DNA of 64,000 bases from Mycetohabitans endofungorum (lineage in GTDB: Bacteria; Pseudomonadota; Gammaproteobacteria; Burkholderiales; Burkholderiaceae), in contig NZ_PRDW01000011.1 in the NCBI RefSeq assembly GCF_002927045.1, positions 46,721-110,720 of the forward strand, written 5' to 3'. How positions within the stretch are numbered: position 1 is the first letter of the stretch; each line of letters opens with the position of its first letter. A program made the translations under genes and the position numbers. This document shows, in pieces, positions 1 through 7,569 of the stretch. The notes beneath the pieces are model-generated. The model saw only the letters and a program-made list of their open reading frames with translations, did no database searches and was not told the DNA's origin.

Positions 1-2
1 TG

Positions 3-242
3 ACAAAGAGCAAGATCCGCATCCAGAACTTCCTGCCGAATATGCCGCTTTTCAGCGCGTTGGCCGCATGCGAAATCGACCGCCTGGCGCTTGGCGCAAC
101 CCGCGTTCAATTGACGCGAGGTCTTGAGTTCGTTGAACGCCGGCATCACGTCCTGCCCCTGGGTGGCGTCATCACTCTCATCGCCGGCTCGTCCAGCCGT
201 GCCTTAGGCAGTTCAGACAGTGGCCCGAGGGCCACAGTCTAA
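3..242 (+). pseudogene. Crp/Fnr-family regulator, N-terminal remnant
   Basis: The open frame enters from the window edge and reads ...IRIQNFLPNMPLFSALAAC then EIDRLALGATRVQLTRG. This is the start of the cyclic-nucleotide-binding domain of Crp/Fnr regulators (FL-x-x-x-PLF-x-x-L, then ELDRLA-x-GTT-x-V). After about 45 residues the match collapses, the glycine-rich barrel does not continue, and the frame stops at 242. No helix-turn-helix part follows. I read it as a decayed fragment of an FNR-type oxygen or redox regulator. The nrdD remnant at 4480-4680 fits loss of an anaerobic gene set. The family call rests on motif memory only. Confidence 0.55.
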
Positions 243-281
243 GAAGCTAATGTGCGCCTATTCATTGGCATATTCATAACT

Positions 282-551
282 TCACTTCTCAAGATATGCG
301 TCGTCCACAAAAATTCGGACAGGTCCGTTCTGATTTTCACACACCATAAGTACCTGCCGAATCCGTGTAGGGTATAAAGTGGTCAATGACATTTTGTGCT
401 CCGCGAGCTTATAGCCGCGGCTCTGAACGACGGCCAGCAACGTGGGGGTGCTTTGGGCAATCAATGAGTGGGTGATGATCAAAATTGTCGACAACATCTG
501 CGTCGTTAGGCTCAGTAACTTGAGCAAATCGACGGTACTACGCGCATCCAA
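282..551 (-). CDS. hypothetical protein (low GC)
   Basis: An open frame of about 89 codons from a TTG. The same frame stays open upstream to about position 690 without an ATG, so the true start is unclear or the gene is broken. The product has a hydrophobic middle (LLSLTTQMLSTILIITHSLI) and an acidic C-terminus ending VDDAYLEK. Base composition is visibly lower in GC than the core genes and resembles the lipoprotein gene at 1663. I do not recognise a family. It may be a real accessory gene or part of one cut by decay. Confidence 0.3.
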   Translation of the reverse strand: MDARSTVDLLKLLSLTTQMLSTILIITHSLIAQSTPTLLAVVQSRGYKLAEHKMSLTTLYPTRIRQVLMVCENQNGPVRIFVDDAYLEK

Positions 552-757
552 ACTCGCTAAAGGAGCACGGACATTCAGTATGGGTCGCGGATAGATGTCA
601 GGCGGCAGTTTTGGGCTGATCCGTGCATGAATGCCTTTGTGTTTTCCCTTTTTGCACCGATGCGTAGCACAGTTTGCCCTGACACCACCTGCTCAAACGG
701 CTTCTGCCATACCTTCTAAAAGCTGCGGAGGTGGCACTGAAATTCATTAGTTTATTA

Positions 758-1607
758 GAGCGTGTCATGCATTTTCATAACGGGTACAGCATGAGCATAG
801 CGAAGACGACGAAATGCAGGCCGGCCAAGGTTTCGGGCAGGCGCTCGCCGTCACGTGCCAGTTGCCTGAACCGGTTAAGCCAGGCAAAACTGCGCTCGGC
901 CACCCAGCGGCGGGGCAGCAGCACGAAGCCCTTCTTTGCCTCAGGCAGTTTGATGACCTGCAGCTCCATGCCTTCATCGCGAGCGGCCTGCGCAGGCGTG
1001 CCGCCCGTATAGCCCTGGTCAGCCAATGCAAGTTTCACCGTCTAAGCGGTGACATGCTGAACTTGACGCGCAAGCTCGGCCACCTGTGCGCGCTCCTGCG
1101 CGTTGGCCGGCGTAATGTGCACCGCCAGCAGCAGGCCCAGCGTGTCCACAGCCATATGAACCTTGCTGCCTCGCTTGCGCTTATGACCGTCGTAACCCGC
1201 ACACGGAGCGCTTTCGCACGTGGACTGCAACGTGCGTCCATCCAGGATAACTGCACTGGGCTGACCCTGGCGCTGTTGCGCCACCACGCGCAGCACCGAA
1301 CGCAAATCGTTGGCCATCGCTTCGAAGCAACCCGCGTTCAGCCAACGCTGCGTTTGCTGGTAGACCCGTTCCCATGGCGGAAAGTTGGTCGGCAGCATAC
1401 ACCAGGATGCACCCGCTCGTGCCACCCAGCGCAGCGCGTTGAACATTTCACGCAGTTCGTATCGACGTCTGCGGTGCGTTTTCGTTCATTAAAGTCAGGT
1501 AGGGAGCGGCGAAGCTCCATTCCTCATCCGATACATCCGTTGGATAAGGCTTGCGTTCTGTCATCCCCACAGGATAACAACTCTGCCCAAAAATGCCTAA
1601 CGCGCTC
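758..1607 (-). mobile_element. IS5-family insertion sequence, inactivated, 850 bp
   Basis: Both ends are visible. The left end starts GAGCGTGTCATGCATTTT at 758. The right end, read in reverse complement from 1607, starts GAGCGCGTTAGGCATTTT. These are imperfect terminal inverted repeats of about 18-20 bp. The dinucleotide TA lies directly outside both ends (756-757 and 1608-1609), which fits the TA target duplication of IS5/IS427-type elements. The single transposase frame inside is broken twice, so the element cannot move by itself. Confidence 0.75.
775..1564 (-). pseudogene. IS5-family DDE transposase, frameshifted and with a premature stop
   Basis: The N-terminus (MTERKPYPTDVSDEEWSF) begins at 1564 and leaves the frame near 1460. 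The next frame runs from there (RRYELREMFNALRWVARAG...). It carries DDE-fold parts VILDGRTLQS, GYDGHKRKRGSKVHMAVD and LLLAVHITPANAQER, and reaches a TAG at 1042-1044. The same frame resumes at once with [12 protein letters not shown] and ends with [16 protein letters not shown] and the C-terminus at 775. The family normally has one frame, or two joined by one programmed shift. A frameshift plus an in-frame stop means a dead gene. Confidence 0.8.
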
Positions 1608-1662
1608 TAGATTGCCAGAGTTTTGGTTTAGATTTTCTCCATATAATCAATAAGGTGCTTGG

Positions 1663-2712
1663 ATGAAAAAACAGCATTGTCCACAATTTAAAATTTTGTC
1701 GATTATGCTCGGCGTAATCATGATGCTCGTGGGCTGCGGAGGGAATACACCAAGCACCTCGAGTCAAAATGATAAAGACTTTATCTCACCTACTTCGGGA
1801 TCTGGATTGTCCGACTCATTGAAGGAAAGCCGGACACCAGATTTCTTAGCAGCGGAGACAGTGAAGAGAACCGCCACCAATTTTTCAGATATGCAAGCGG
1901 CTAGTGCTGCATTGACGACTTCACGGACAGAGCAGCACATCACCTCAAATGATGAGAATGTCCGGTTACCTTTCGTATCGGAAGGAGCGTCTCCAATCCC
2001 AACTCCATTCACACCCCGTTCACCCAACGCGGGGAGCGTCAGCTTCGAGCCGATACCGTCACGCCTACAAAAGATAAAGAGTATGTTGCACTATCGACAG
2101 GTCAAGTGCTTCGATAGCATCGAAGATAAAAATTTTGCCTTGCTCGTATTTAGGCTGATGAATAGGTTTCGGCTCAATGACGATAGCATGCTTGCTGTGA
2201 TCAGAGCACTGAATCTACTGCATCACCATAATTTCGAACGCTATGTCGTTTTGTTGGACGTCTATGGTGATCCTGATGAAGAGCGCCATAGGCGTTACGA
2301 TCATGTATCGTCATTGTTCGACATCATTGCGCACAGCGCAATGGCAACCGAGTCATGGCGTTATCCACCTGATCCATTTATTTATCAAATTAATCAATTT
2401 CTTCTTAGTGATGCGCTTGGCGTGTTAGGTCAGGCAATGTTATTGCAAAAGTCTGTGGAACAGGGTCGGGGTGCCCAAAATTTGGTCGATTTCAGCGAGA
2501 TTCGCGAAAAATTCGAGTCGTACGTTAGTGAACACGAAAATATTTACATTGATTTAAAGAAGGTTGAGCTTAAATTATCCGGAAATAGCGCGTCGTTATC
2601 TGCGCCGCTCGCTCCCGCATACTCCATTTCACCGAACTGTCGATGTTGGATACACTGGAAATGGGCGCACGCACTCGACGAAACCTGTAAAAAGGGGGTT
2701 GAAAGAAGGTGA
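1663..2712 (+). CDS. putative lipoprotein of unknown function
   Basis: A 349-residue product. It starts MKKQHCPQFKILSIMLGVIM followed by MLVGCGG: a charged n-region, a hydrophobic core and an LVGC lipobox, predicting lipid attachment at about Cys-25. Residues 30-130 are Ser/Thr/Pro-rich and probably unstructured. Residues 135-290 look helical. The C-terminus carries CRCWIHWKWAHALDETCKK. GC content is clearly below that of the core genes. It sits between the IS5-type element and an IS3 transposase remnant, so acquisition by transfer is likely. I do not recognise a family. Surface exposure is inferred from the lipobox only. Confidence 0.6.
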   Translation: MKKQHCPQFKILSIMLGVIMMLVGCGGNTPSTSSQNDKDFISPTSGSGLSDSLKESRTPDFLAAETVKRTATNFSDMQAASAALTTSRTEQHITSNDENVRLPFVSEGASPIPTPFTPRSPNAGSVSFEPIPSRLQKIKSMLHYRQVKCFDSIEDKNFALLVFRLMNRFRLNDDSMLAVIRALNLLHHHNFERYVVLLDVYGDPDEERHRRYDHVSSLFDIIAHSAMATESWRYPPDPFIYQINQFLLSDALGVLGQAMLLQKSVEQGRGAQNLVDFSEIREKFESYVSEHENIYIDLKKVELKLSGNSASLSAPLAPAYSISPNCRCWIHWKWAHALDETCKKGVERR

Positions 2713-2834
2713 ATATATAAATATTGGGAGATACAACGTGTAAATTTCTGGTTATGAATGCGTTGTCGGACCGCGCCTATACTATCTGTCAATGATCGCT
2801 GCTATGGCAGCCAAACCGGATCGACGTGTTGGCG

Positions 2835-3230
2835 TCATAGCGGGATCGGCGTAATGTCGCTACGACGCCGTAACCGAAGCGCGTGTCGAACTTCCATCAA
2901 CGAGTGAAAATTCCACCCCTGGTCGGTTCGGCACACTTTCGGATAGCCGCGCAAACGCGCTGCTCGGTCCAACGCTTGGGCGACGTACAAGCTCGAGATG
3001 CCGTGGTCCACGACGATATCGACAGCCTCTTTTGTGAAATCGTTGACGATGATCAGGCACTTCAGACACCGCCCGTTCGGCAGCGCGTCTATCACGCAAT
3101 CGATCGACCCAATCTCGTCGGGTCCACTGGACAACGTCAGCTACTCGCTTTCAATCATGACGCTGTGGCGCCGCCGACGGCGCCGCACGGCCAGCCCCGC
3201 TTCGCGATAAACGCGCGAGCCGGCAGCGCA
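2835..3230 (-). pseudogene. IS3-family (IS407-like) transposase OrfB remnant
   Basis: On the minus strand about 3215-3150 reads RVYREAGLAVRRRRRRHS and ends in a TAG. The frame then continues with DEIGSIDCVIDALPNGRCLK, CLIIVNDFTKEAVDIVVDHG and GYPKVCRTDQG. These are the pre-integrase part and first half of the rve integrase domain of IS407-group OrfB. The consensus there is WSMDFVSDAL...LKCL-x-IVDDFTKE. The third catalytic residue region is missing and the frame dissolves after RTDQG. OrfA is absent. It is a non-functional fragment. Confidence 0.7.
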
Positions 3231-3319
3231 TTTTGTTGACGAAGATTAAAGTGGGCCGCCCGCGTTTGCCGCACACTGCCATTTTGGGCGCGCTGCCGCC
3301 ATCGTCGAGAGGTTTAACC

Positions 3320-4585
3320 GTGCTTGTGCAAAATGTCGTATGCGAACGCCTTAAGATCAAGGGCAGGACACTGCTGCCGATTGTACAGGGAGGCATGGGC
3401 GTGGGCGTGTCTGCACATCGTCTAGCGGGAACTGTCGCATCGCTCGGTGCGGTGGGCACGATTTCGAGTGTGGACTTGCGCCGTCACCATCCGGATTTAA
3501 TGGAACAAAGCCGGCGTTCGCGCGACCGGCAATTGATCGATTCGCTGAATCTGGAGGCGCTGCGCCGGGAAGTGGTCGCCGCATTGCAGCTGGCTTCGGG
3601 CAATGGCCTGGTCGCGGTCAACGTGATGCGCGCGGTGTCCTCATATGCATCATACGTCACCCAGGCATGCGAAAGTGGCGCAGGTGCAGTCGTGGTCGGC
3701 GCGGGGCTGCCGTTGGACCTGCCGGAGCTGACCGCCGACTTTCCGAACGTGGCGTTGATCCCGATCTTGTCGGATGCGCGCGGTATCGGCCTGGTGCTGA
3801 AAAAGTGGATGCGCAGAAACCGCCTGCCGGACGCCATTATCATCGAGAACCCCCGTTATGCGGCTGGGCATCTCGGCGCGCCGACGCTCGATGGGTTCGA
3901 CCATCCGAACTATGCGTTCCAGCATGTGCTGGAAGGCGCGCGCGAATTGTTCAAGACGCTTGGGCTGGAGGTGGAGAATATCCCGTTGATTGTCGCGGGG
4001 GGAATCCACAGCCACGAGCAGGTTCGGCATCTGCTCGACCTCGACGCCAGCGCCGTGCAACTGGGAACCGCGTTCGCGGTGACGGAAGAAGGTGACGCGC
4101 ATCCGAATTTCAAAAAGGTGCTGGTCGAGGCGAAGCCAGAAGACATCGTGACGTTCATGAGCGTGGCCGGCTTGCCTGCGCGCGCCGTGCGCACGCCGTG
4201 GCTGGCCAGCTACCTCGAGAAGGAACAGAAGCTGCAGCGGGCCGCCAAGCCGCGGCGATGCACGGTCGGATTCGACTGCCTGCAGCAGTGCGGGCTGCGC
4301 GATGGCATTGGCAAGCATGGGCAGTTCTGCATTGATATGAGGCTGGCCCATGCGCTCTCGGGTGACGTCGAGCGCGGATTGTTCTTTCGCGGCTCGGAAA
4401 CATTGCCGTTCGGCCACGCAATCCGTCCGGTGCGCGAGTTACTCGACTATCTGCTGGGTGGCGTGACACAGACGCGTGCGCCGACGACAGCGGCTCGGCC
4501 ATATACAGATGCAGGGCCGTTCCGCCGGTGTATTTCCGCTGCAACTCGTCCTGGTGCTCCAATGCCTCAAACGGATCGTCGGTAA
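3320..4585 (+). CDS. nitronate monooxygenase family (2-nitropropane dioxygenase-like) flavoprotein
   Basis: FMN-dependent TIM-barrel enzyme of the nitronate monooxygenase group, oxidising alkyl nitronates. The GTG at 3320 has GAGG nearby and starts the conserved part; the frame is open from a TTG at 3233. Visible motifs are IVQGGMGVGVSAHRLAGTVA near the N-terminus, VAVNVM, GAGAVVVGAGLP, the IVAGGI phosphate-binding loop, and ASAVQLGTAF. The C-terminal CTVGFDCLQQCGLRDG and RPVRELLDYLLGG also fit close relatives. The last roughly 40 residues are read antisense through the nrdD remnant, so the natural C-terminus has probably been replaced by a rearrangement. Enzyme function is likely but untested. 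Confidence 0.75.
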   Translation: MLVQNVVCERLKIKGRTLLPIVQGGMGVGVSAHRLAGTVASLGAVGTISSVDLRRHHPDLMEQSRRSRDRQLIDSLNLEALRREVVAALQLASGNGLVAVNVMRAVSSYASYVTQACESGAGAVVVGAGLPLDLPELTADFPNVALIPILSDARGIGLVLKKWMRRNRLPDAIIIENPRYAAGHLGAPTLDGFDHPNYAFQHVLEGARELFKTLGLEVENIPLIVAGGIHSHEQVRHLLDLDASAVQLGTAFAVTEEGDAHPNFKKVLVEAKPEDIVTFMSVAGLPARAVRTPWLASYLEKEQKLQRAAKPRRCTVGFDCLQQCGLRDGIGKHGQFCIDMRLAHALSGDVERGLFFRGSETLPFGHAIRPVRELLDYLLGGVTQTRAPTTAARPYTDAGPFRRCISAATRPGAPMPQTDRR

Positions 4586-4680
4586 GCCGACCGGCAGTTG
4601 CGAAGAGTTGGTGTAGTACGGGTTCTCAGGTGTGTCGGCCGAACTGCAATGAGAAAATCCGGCGTTCGATGCACATTGGG
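4480..4680 (-). pseudogene. nrdD: nrdD (anaerobic ribonucleotide reductase) C-terminal remnant
   Basis: The minus strand reads TPENPYYTNSSQLPVG and, after a one-base shift near 4582, DDPFEALEHQDELQRKYTGG followed by TALHLYMAEPLSSA. This is the unmistakable C-terminal region of class III anaerobic ribonucleoside-triphosphate reductase. The glycyl-radical segment and its Cys motif are not present, and nothing recognisable lies on either side. The fragment overlaps the extended 3' end of the nitronate monooxygenase gene in antisense. It is non-functional. Together with the Crp/Fnr remnant it suggests loss of anaerobic growth genes. Confidence 0.8.
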
Positions 4681-4735
4681 TCGTCGACCTCTGAGCTGAC
4701 GGCCGGCACCGCGCCGGCCGCGCGCGGCACATGGG

Positions 4736-5266
4736 CTACAGCATCCGGCGCAGCGTCCGGTCCCGCAGCAGCACGTGACGGCCGATCGCGGCCAATGCAT
4801 GCAATCCGATCACCCAGTAGAACAGGTTGCCGGTGAATTTGTGCATTGCCTTGAGCAGTGGTCGCGCGACGGGATCTGCGCCAATTAGCCGGATGTCCAG
4901 CCCGACGATCGGCAGCGAGACCGGGTTGCCACCGGCGTTGACCATCAGGATGCCGAGCAGCGGCTGCGTGAAGATGAACAGATACAGCGCCAAGTGCACG
5001 ACGCGCGCGAGGAACACCAGTATGCGCGTCGACTCGACCTCTGCGGGCACCCCGTGCCACAGGCGCCAGAGTAACCGCAGCGACGCGAGGGCCAGCACCA
5101 GCGAGCCGGAACAGAAATGAATCGTGTTCCAGAACGCGCGGCTGTCGCTGCCTTTCGGGCCGCGTACCTCGATCGCGACATAGGCGAGTGCAACGAGCAG
5201 GAAAATCGCCCAGTGCAAGAAAATGGCGGGTTTGGAATAACGATCCGTCGCGGGGGTGGCGGGCAT
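4736..5266 (-). CDS. cytochrome b561 family protein
   Basis: Small four-helix membrane cytochrome b that passes electrons between quinols and periplasmic partners. The start at 5266 (MPATPATDRYSKPAIFLHWA) has AGAGGA upstream; a longer frame to 5323 lacks support. The 176 residues show four hydrophobic segments with histidines placed for two hemes: FLHWAIFLLVALAY, NTIHFCSGSLVLALASL, RVVHLALYLFIFTQPLLG and MHKFTGNLFYWVIGLHA. The length fits the family. The physiological partner cannot be deduced, as both neighbours are gene remnants. Confidence 0.85.
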   Translation of the reverse strand: MPATPATDRYSKPAIFLHWAIFLLVALAYVAIEVRGPKGSDSRAFWNTIHFCSGSLVLALASLRLLWRLWHGVPAEVESTRILVFLARVVHLALYLFIFTQPLLGILMVNAGGNPVSLPIVGLDIRLIGADPVARPLLKAMHKFTGNLFYWVIGLHALAAIGRHVLLRDRTLRRML

Positions 5267-5340
5267 CTTGATATCCTCTGTTGTTGTGATGGTGGGCCGG
5301 GCGACCGGCAGGTCGGACGTCATGGCGCGTCGATTGACAA

Positions 5341-5655
5341 GCAGCCATCGACGGCCATCGCCTCATCGGCGAGCGCTGCCGTGCGCTGAACGTCGATACC
5401 ATTATCGTTTCCGATGTGCGCTGGCTGGTCAATGCCGACTACCACGTAAACTGCAACGCTCGTTTTCGAGGAACGTACACGAGCAACGAGTTGCCGCACT
5501 TCATCCAGGACATGACGTATGTGTACCCGGGCAACCCCGCGTTGGGACGGTTGATTGCTCAGACTGCGACCGAGTACGGCGTGCACACGCACGCGCACGA
5601 GATTGACGGCCGTGGCGCGAACGTGACTACGCCGGGCAACTGCCAACGATACTGA
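5341..5655 (+). pseudogene. hpaD-like ring-cleavage dioxygenase remnant
   Basis: The frame reads AAIDGHRLIGERCRALNVDT then IIVSDVRWLVNADYHVNC, GTYTSNELPHFIQDMTYVYP and GNPALGRLIAQTATEYGVHT. This matches the N-terminal half of 3,4-dihydroxyphenylacetate 2,3-dioxygenase (HpaD, LigB-like fold). HpaD normally has D-THWLVN, where the histidine is a metal ligand; here it is VRWLVN. The frame ends at 5655 and the C-terminal half is absent. It is the dead end of a 4-hydroxyphenylacetate pathway; no other hpa gene is present in the window. Confidence 0.7.
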
Positions 5656-5739
5656 TTTGGCAATTTCCTAGCGCTGCCTTAATTTCAATTCTTAAAATTA
5701 TCGGTCGCAAACAGCCTGATAATCGAGAAGCGAGGAAAA

Positions 5740-6365
5740 ATAAGAAACGGACAATCCGCCCGGATCCTGGTGCTGGACGATGGCCGTTTCTATGTGCGAT
5801 ACATGAAGGCCGACATACCGAGTGCGCTGGCCGGCGTGGTCGCAGGTACGAACGCATCGGGCGACGGGAGCGTCGCCCATGGCAGCGGCATCGACTACAA
5901 CTACGGCGACCCAGGCGTAACGACGCTGACCTGGAGCGGCATGTATGCGGCCCGCCAAGCAATCGCGGCCAAGGCGACCTAGGCGGACGGCAGAACGGCA
6001 CAACTGAATGCGCGCTATGATCCGCGCTGGGCCCGAGCGACGTTGGTGGCCGCGACCGGCAGCTTTTGCGGCGTGGGGATGACTCACCGGGAGACACAAG
6101 TCGATTTCGATGCCCTGCGGCTCACCGTAGACGCCAAGAGGGCATCGTCGGCCTGTCACAGCATTGTCGGTTTTCCGGTACGCTCGCGCCGCGCGTAGGC
6201 AGCAACGTCTATGACGCGACACTGAATTTCGATGGCGGCGTCGGTTGCTGCGCCTACCCGGCTACCCCGGAGAGCGGGATCGCCGTGATGCACGATACGC
6301 AACTGGAAATGTTTGTCCAAACGCCCGACAAATCCAGCATTCTGCTCGTCATGGAAAAGCAGTAG
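5740..6365 (+). other. degraded coding remnants, unrecognised
   Basis: Two frames keep protein-like content without a full gene. At 5770-5982 the product reads RFYVRYMKADIPSALAGVVA, then GTNASGDGSVAHGSGIDYNY, and ends in a TAG. The same frame continues with DGRTAQLNARYDPRWARATL. At about 6200-6365 another frame reads VGSNVYDATLNFDGGVGCCA and ends MEKQ. Stops and frame changes separate them. I do not recognise a family, and I see no start site or RBS. They look like pieces of one or two secreted-protein genes in decay. Confidence 0.35.
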
Positions 6366-6460
6366 CGGGCTACGTGCCCAATCCGGGCGTTGCGGCCCCG
6401 ACGTGCACCAACGGCGGCGATTGTTGCGACGATGATTCACACCTCAATGATCCGAGACGC

Positions 6461-6489
6461 TGGAAAAACGCTGGGGGTTATGCTATCCT
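6461..6489 (+). promoter_or_regulatory. candidate rpsU promoter
   Basis: TGGAAA at 6461-6466 and TATCCT at 6484-6489 are 17 bp apart, and a TG one base ahead of the -10 gives an extended -10. It is the best sigma70-like site upstream of rpsU. The implied leader is about 270 nt and has no intact gene. Confidence 0.4.
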
Positions 6490-6504
6490 GCTACGCTTTG
6501 GAGC

Positions 6505-6550
6505 GAGAAGGGTGTCCCGGTTGACCTGTTCCGGTGTTCCACCGCTTCTC
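6505..6550 (+). other. stem-loop in the rpsU leader
   Basis: GAGAAGGGTG at 6505-6514 pairs with CACC (6540-6543) and CTTCTC (6545-6550), with one bulged G. That makes a 10-bp stem enclosing about 25 nt that contain two further CCGG boxes. It starts 15 nt after the proposed -10. No T-run follows, so it is not a terminator. It may be a structured leader element. Confidence 0.35.
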
Positions 6551-6766
6551 ATCGCGCCCGCCTACGCGTTTGCTTCCCCCCATATTCCCTGAGGGCCTGC
6601 CCGCCATCGTGCGGCCGGCGCAGTTGTGGTCCGATTTTCCGGGCACGTCAGTACTGCTGCGGCGCCCATCGGGCTTCCGCGTGTCGACGCGTCTTGCGTG
6701 AGCGGGGGGGAAAGCGGCAATGCAAGGCGACAGGGCGATGAACGTATTGAACCAGCCAGGGACAAC

Positions 6767-6979
6767 ATGACCACGATTGTTATCAAGGAAAACGAGCCGT
6801 TCGAAGTGGCAATCCGCCGCTTTCGCCGAACCATCGAGCGCAATGGCCTGATCGCCGAGTTGCGCGAGCGCCAGTCGTACGAGAAGCCGACGGCTGTGCG
6901 CAAGCGTAAGAAGGCCGCCGCAGTCAAGCGCCTGCAGCGTCGTCTGCGTAGCCAGCAACTTCCGAAGAAGCTCCACTAA
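6767..6979 (+). CDS. rpsU: 30S ribosomal protein S21
   Basis: Component of the small ribosomal subunit near the anti-Shine-Dalgarno end of 16S rRNA, needed for efficient initiation. The 70 residues start [20 protein letters not shown] and are followed by arginine/lysine-rich helices ([20 protein letters not shown]), the standard S21 layout and length. A longer frame begins upstream at 6626, but the family start and the AGGGA just before position 6767 decide the start. A strong hairpin follows 41 bp after the stop. The gene stands alone between decayed segments. Confidence 0.97.
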   Translation: MTTIVIKENEPFEVAIRRFRRTIERNGLIAELRERQSYEKPTAVRKRKKAAAVKRLQRRLRSQQLPKKLH

Positions 6980-7020
6980 ACGGCTTGCCGGTCCGCCCGC
7001 AGGCGGATACGCATCGATTC

Positions 7021-7053
7021 AAACGGCCCATGTCCACCGGACATGGGCCGTTT
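7021..7053. terminator. terminator hairpin after rpsU
   Basis: A perfect 15-bp stem (7021-7035 with 7039-7053) encloses a 3-nt loop. It begins with AAA and ends with TTT, so it can work on either strand. It lies just downstream of rpsU. Confidence 0.8.
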
Positions 7054-7139
7054 GTCGCCTTTGCGTCGATGATGGCGGCCCAAGCTGGCGCTCGAAGGTA
7101 CCGTAAGCACAATCGTAGTTGCGCGAGATACCTGCCGAC

Positions 7140-7298
7140 AATACGTTATTCGCCCATGTCGGGGAAGTGTTGGCGCATGCCTTCCATGCTGCCGCAGTGA
7201 AATGCGGTTCAGGTGACCCGGCACAGCAAGTCGCATCTCAAATCGAACTGCTGCGCAATCGAGGCAAGGCGGTTTTGCCAGTCGCGATGAATTGGTGA
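7140..7298 (+). pseudogene. unrecognised gene remnant
   Basis: An open frame without a start reads NTLFAHVGEVLAHAFHAAAV, then GDPAQQVASQIELLRNRGKA and VLPVAMNW before TGA. Amino-acid composition is protein-like and codon use matches the neighbours. It is truncated at the 5' side. I do not recognise the family. Confidence 0.3.
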
Positions 7299-7315
7299 GC
7301 TGGTGCACCCGTGCT

Positions 7316-7453
7316 ACCCAGTCGCGCTATGCTGCGCTCGCGCCGACTGTGCTGGCGCATGCCGACCACCCGTTTGCCGCGCGCTTGCTTGCCGAGGCCG
7401 GCCGCGATATCGACGCGATGGCCGCCACACAATCGCCGAGCGTGCTGCGCTGA
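7316..7453 (+). pseudogene. BadF/BadG-type ATPase (glucosamine-kinase-like) C-terminal remnant
   Basis: The frame reads RYAALAPTVLAHADHPFAAR, then LLAEAGRDIDAMAATQSPSV, ending at the TGA at 7451. This resembles the region ahead of the last motif of BadF/BadG/BcrA/BcrD ATPases annotated as N-acetylglucosamine kinases. The ATP-binding N-terminus is missing. It is a remnant only, and the family call comes from recall of related sequences. Confidence 0.4.
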
Positions 7454-7569
7454 AGTGGCGTTAAAGTGGTATGCTTTAGCGCGTTTCACGCGCGTGGATG
7501 CGTGGATAGCACGCGGCCGTGCGTGCAAACCGTATCTCGCCAGCGTACTTCGTTCTCAGTGACCTATCT

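Noticed and set aside
814..1653. A 279-codon plus-strand frame across the IS element
   Set aside because: It is the antisense of the transposase, whose minus-strand protein has clear DDE-family motifs.
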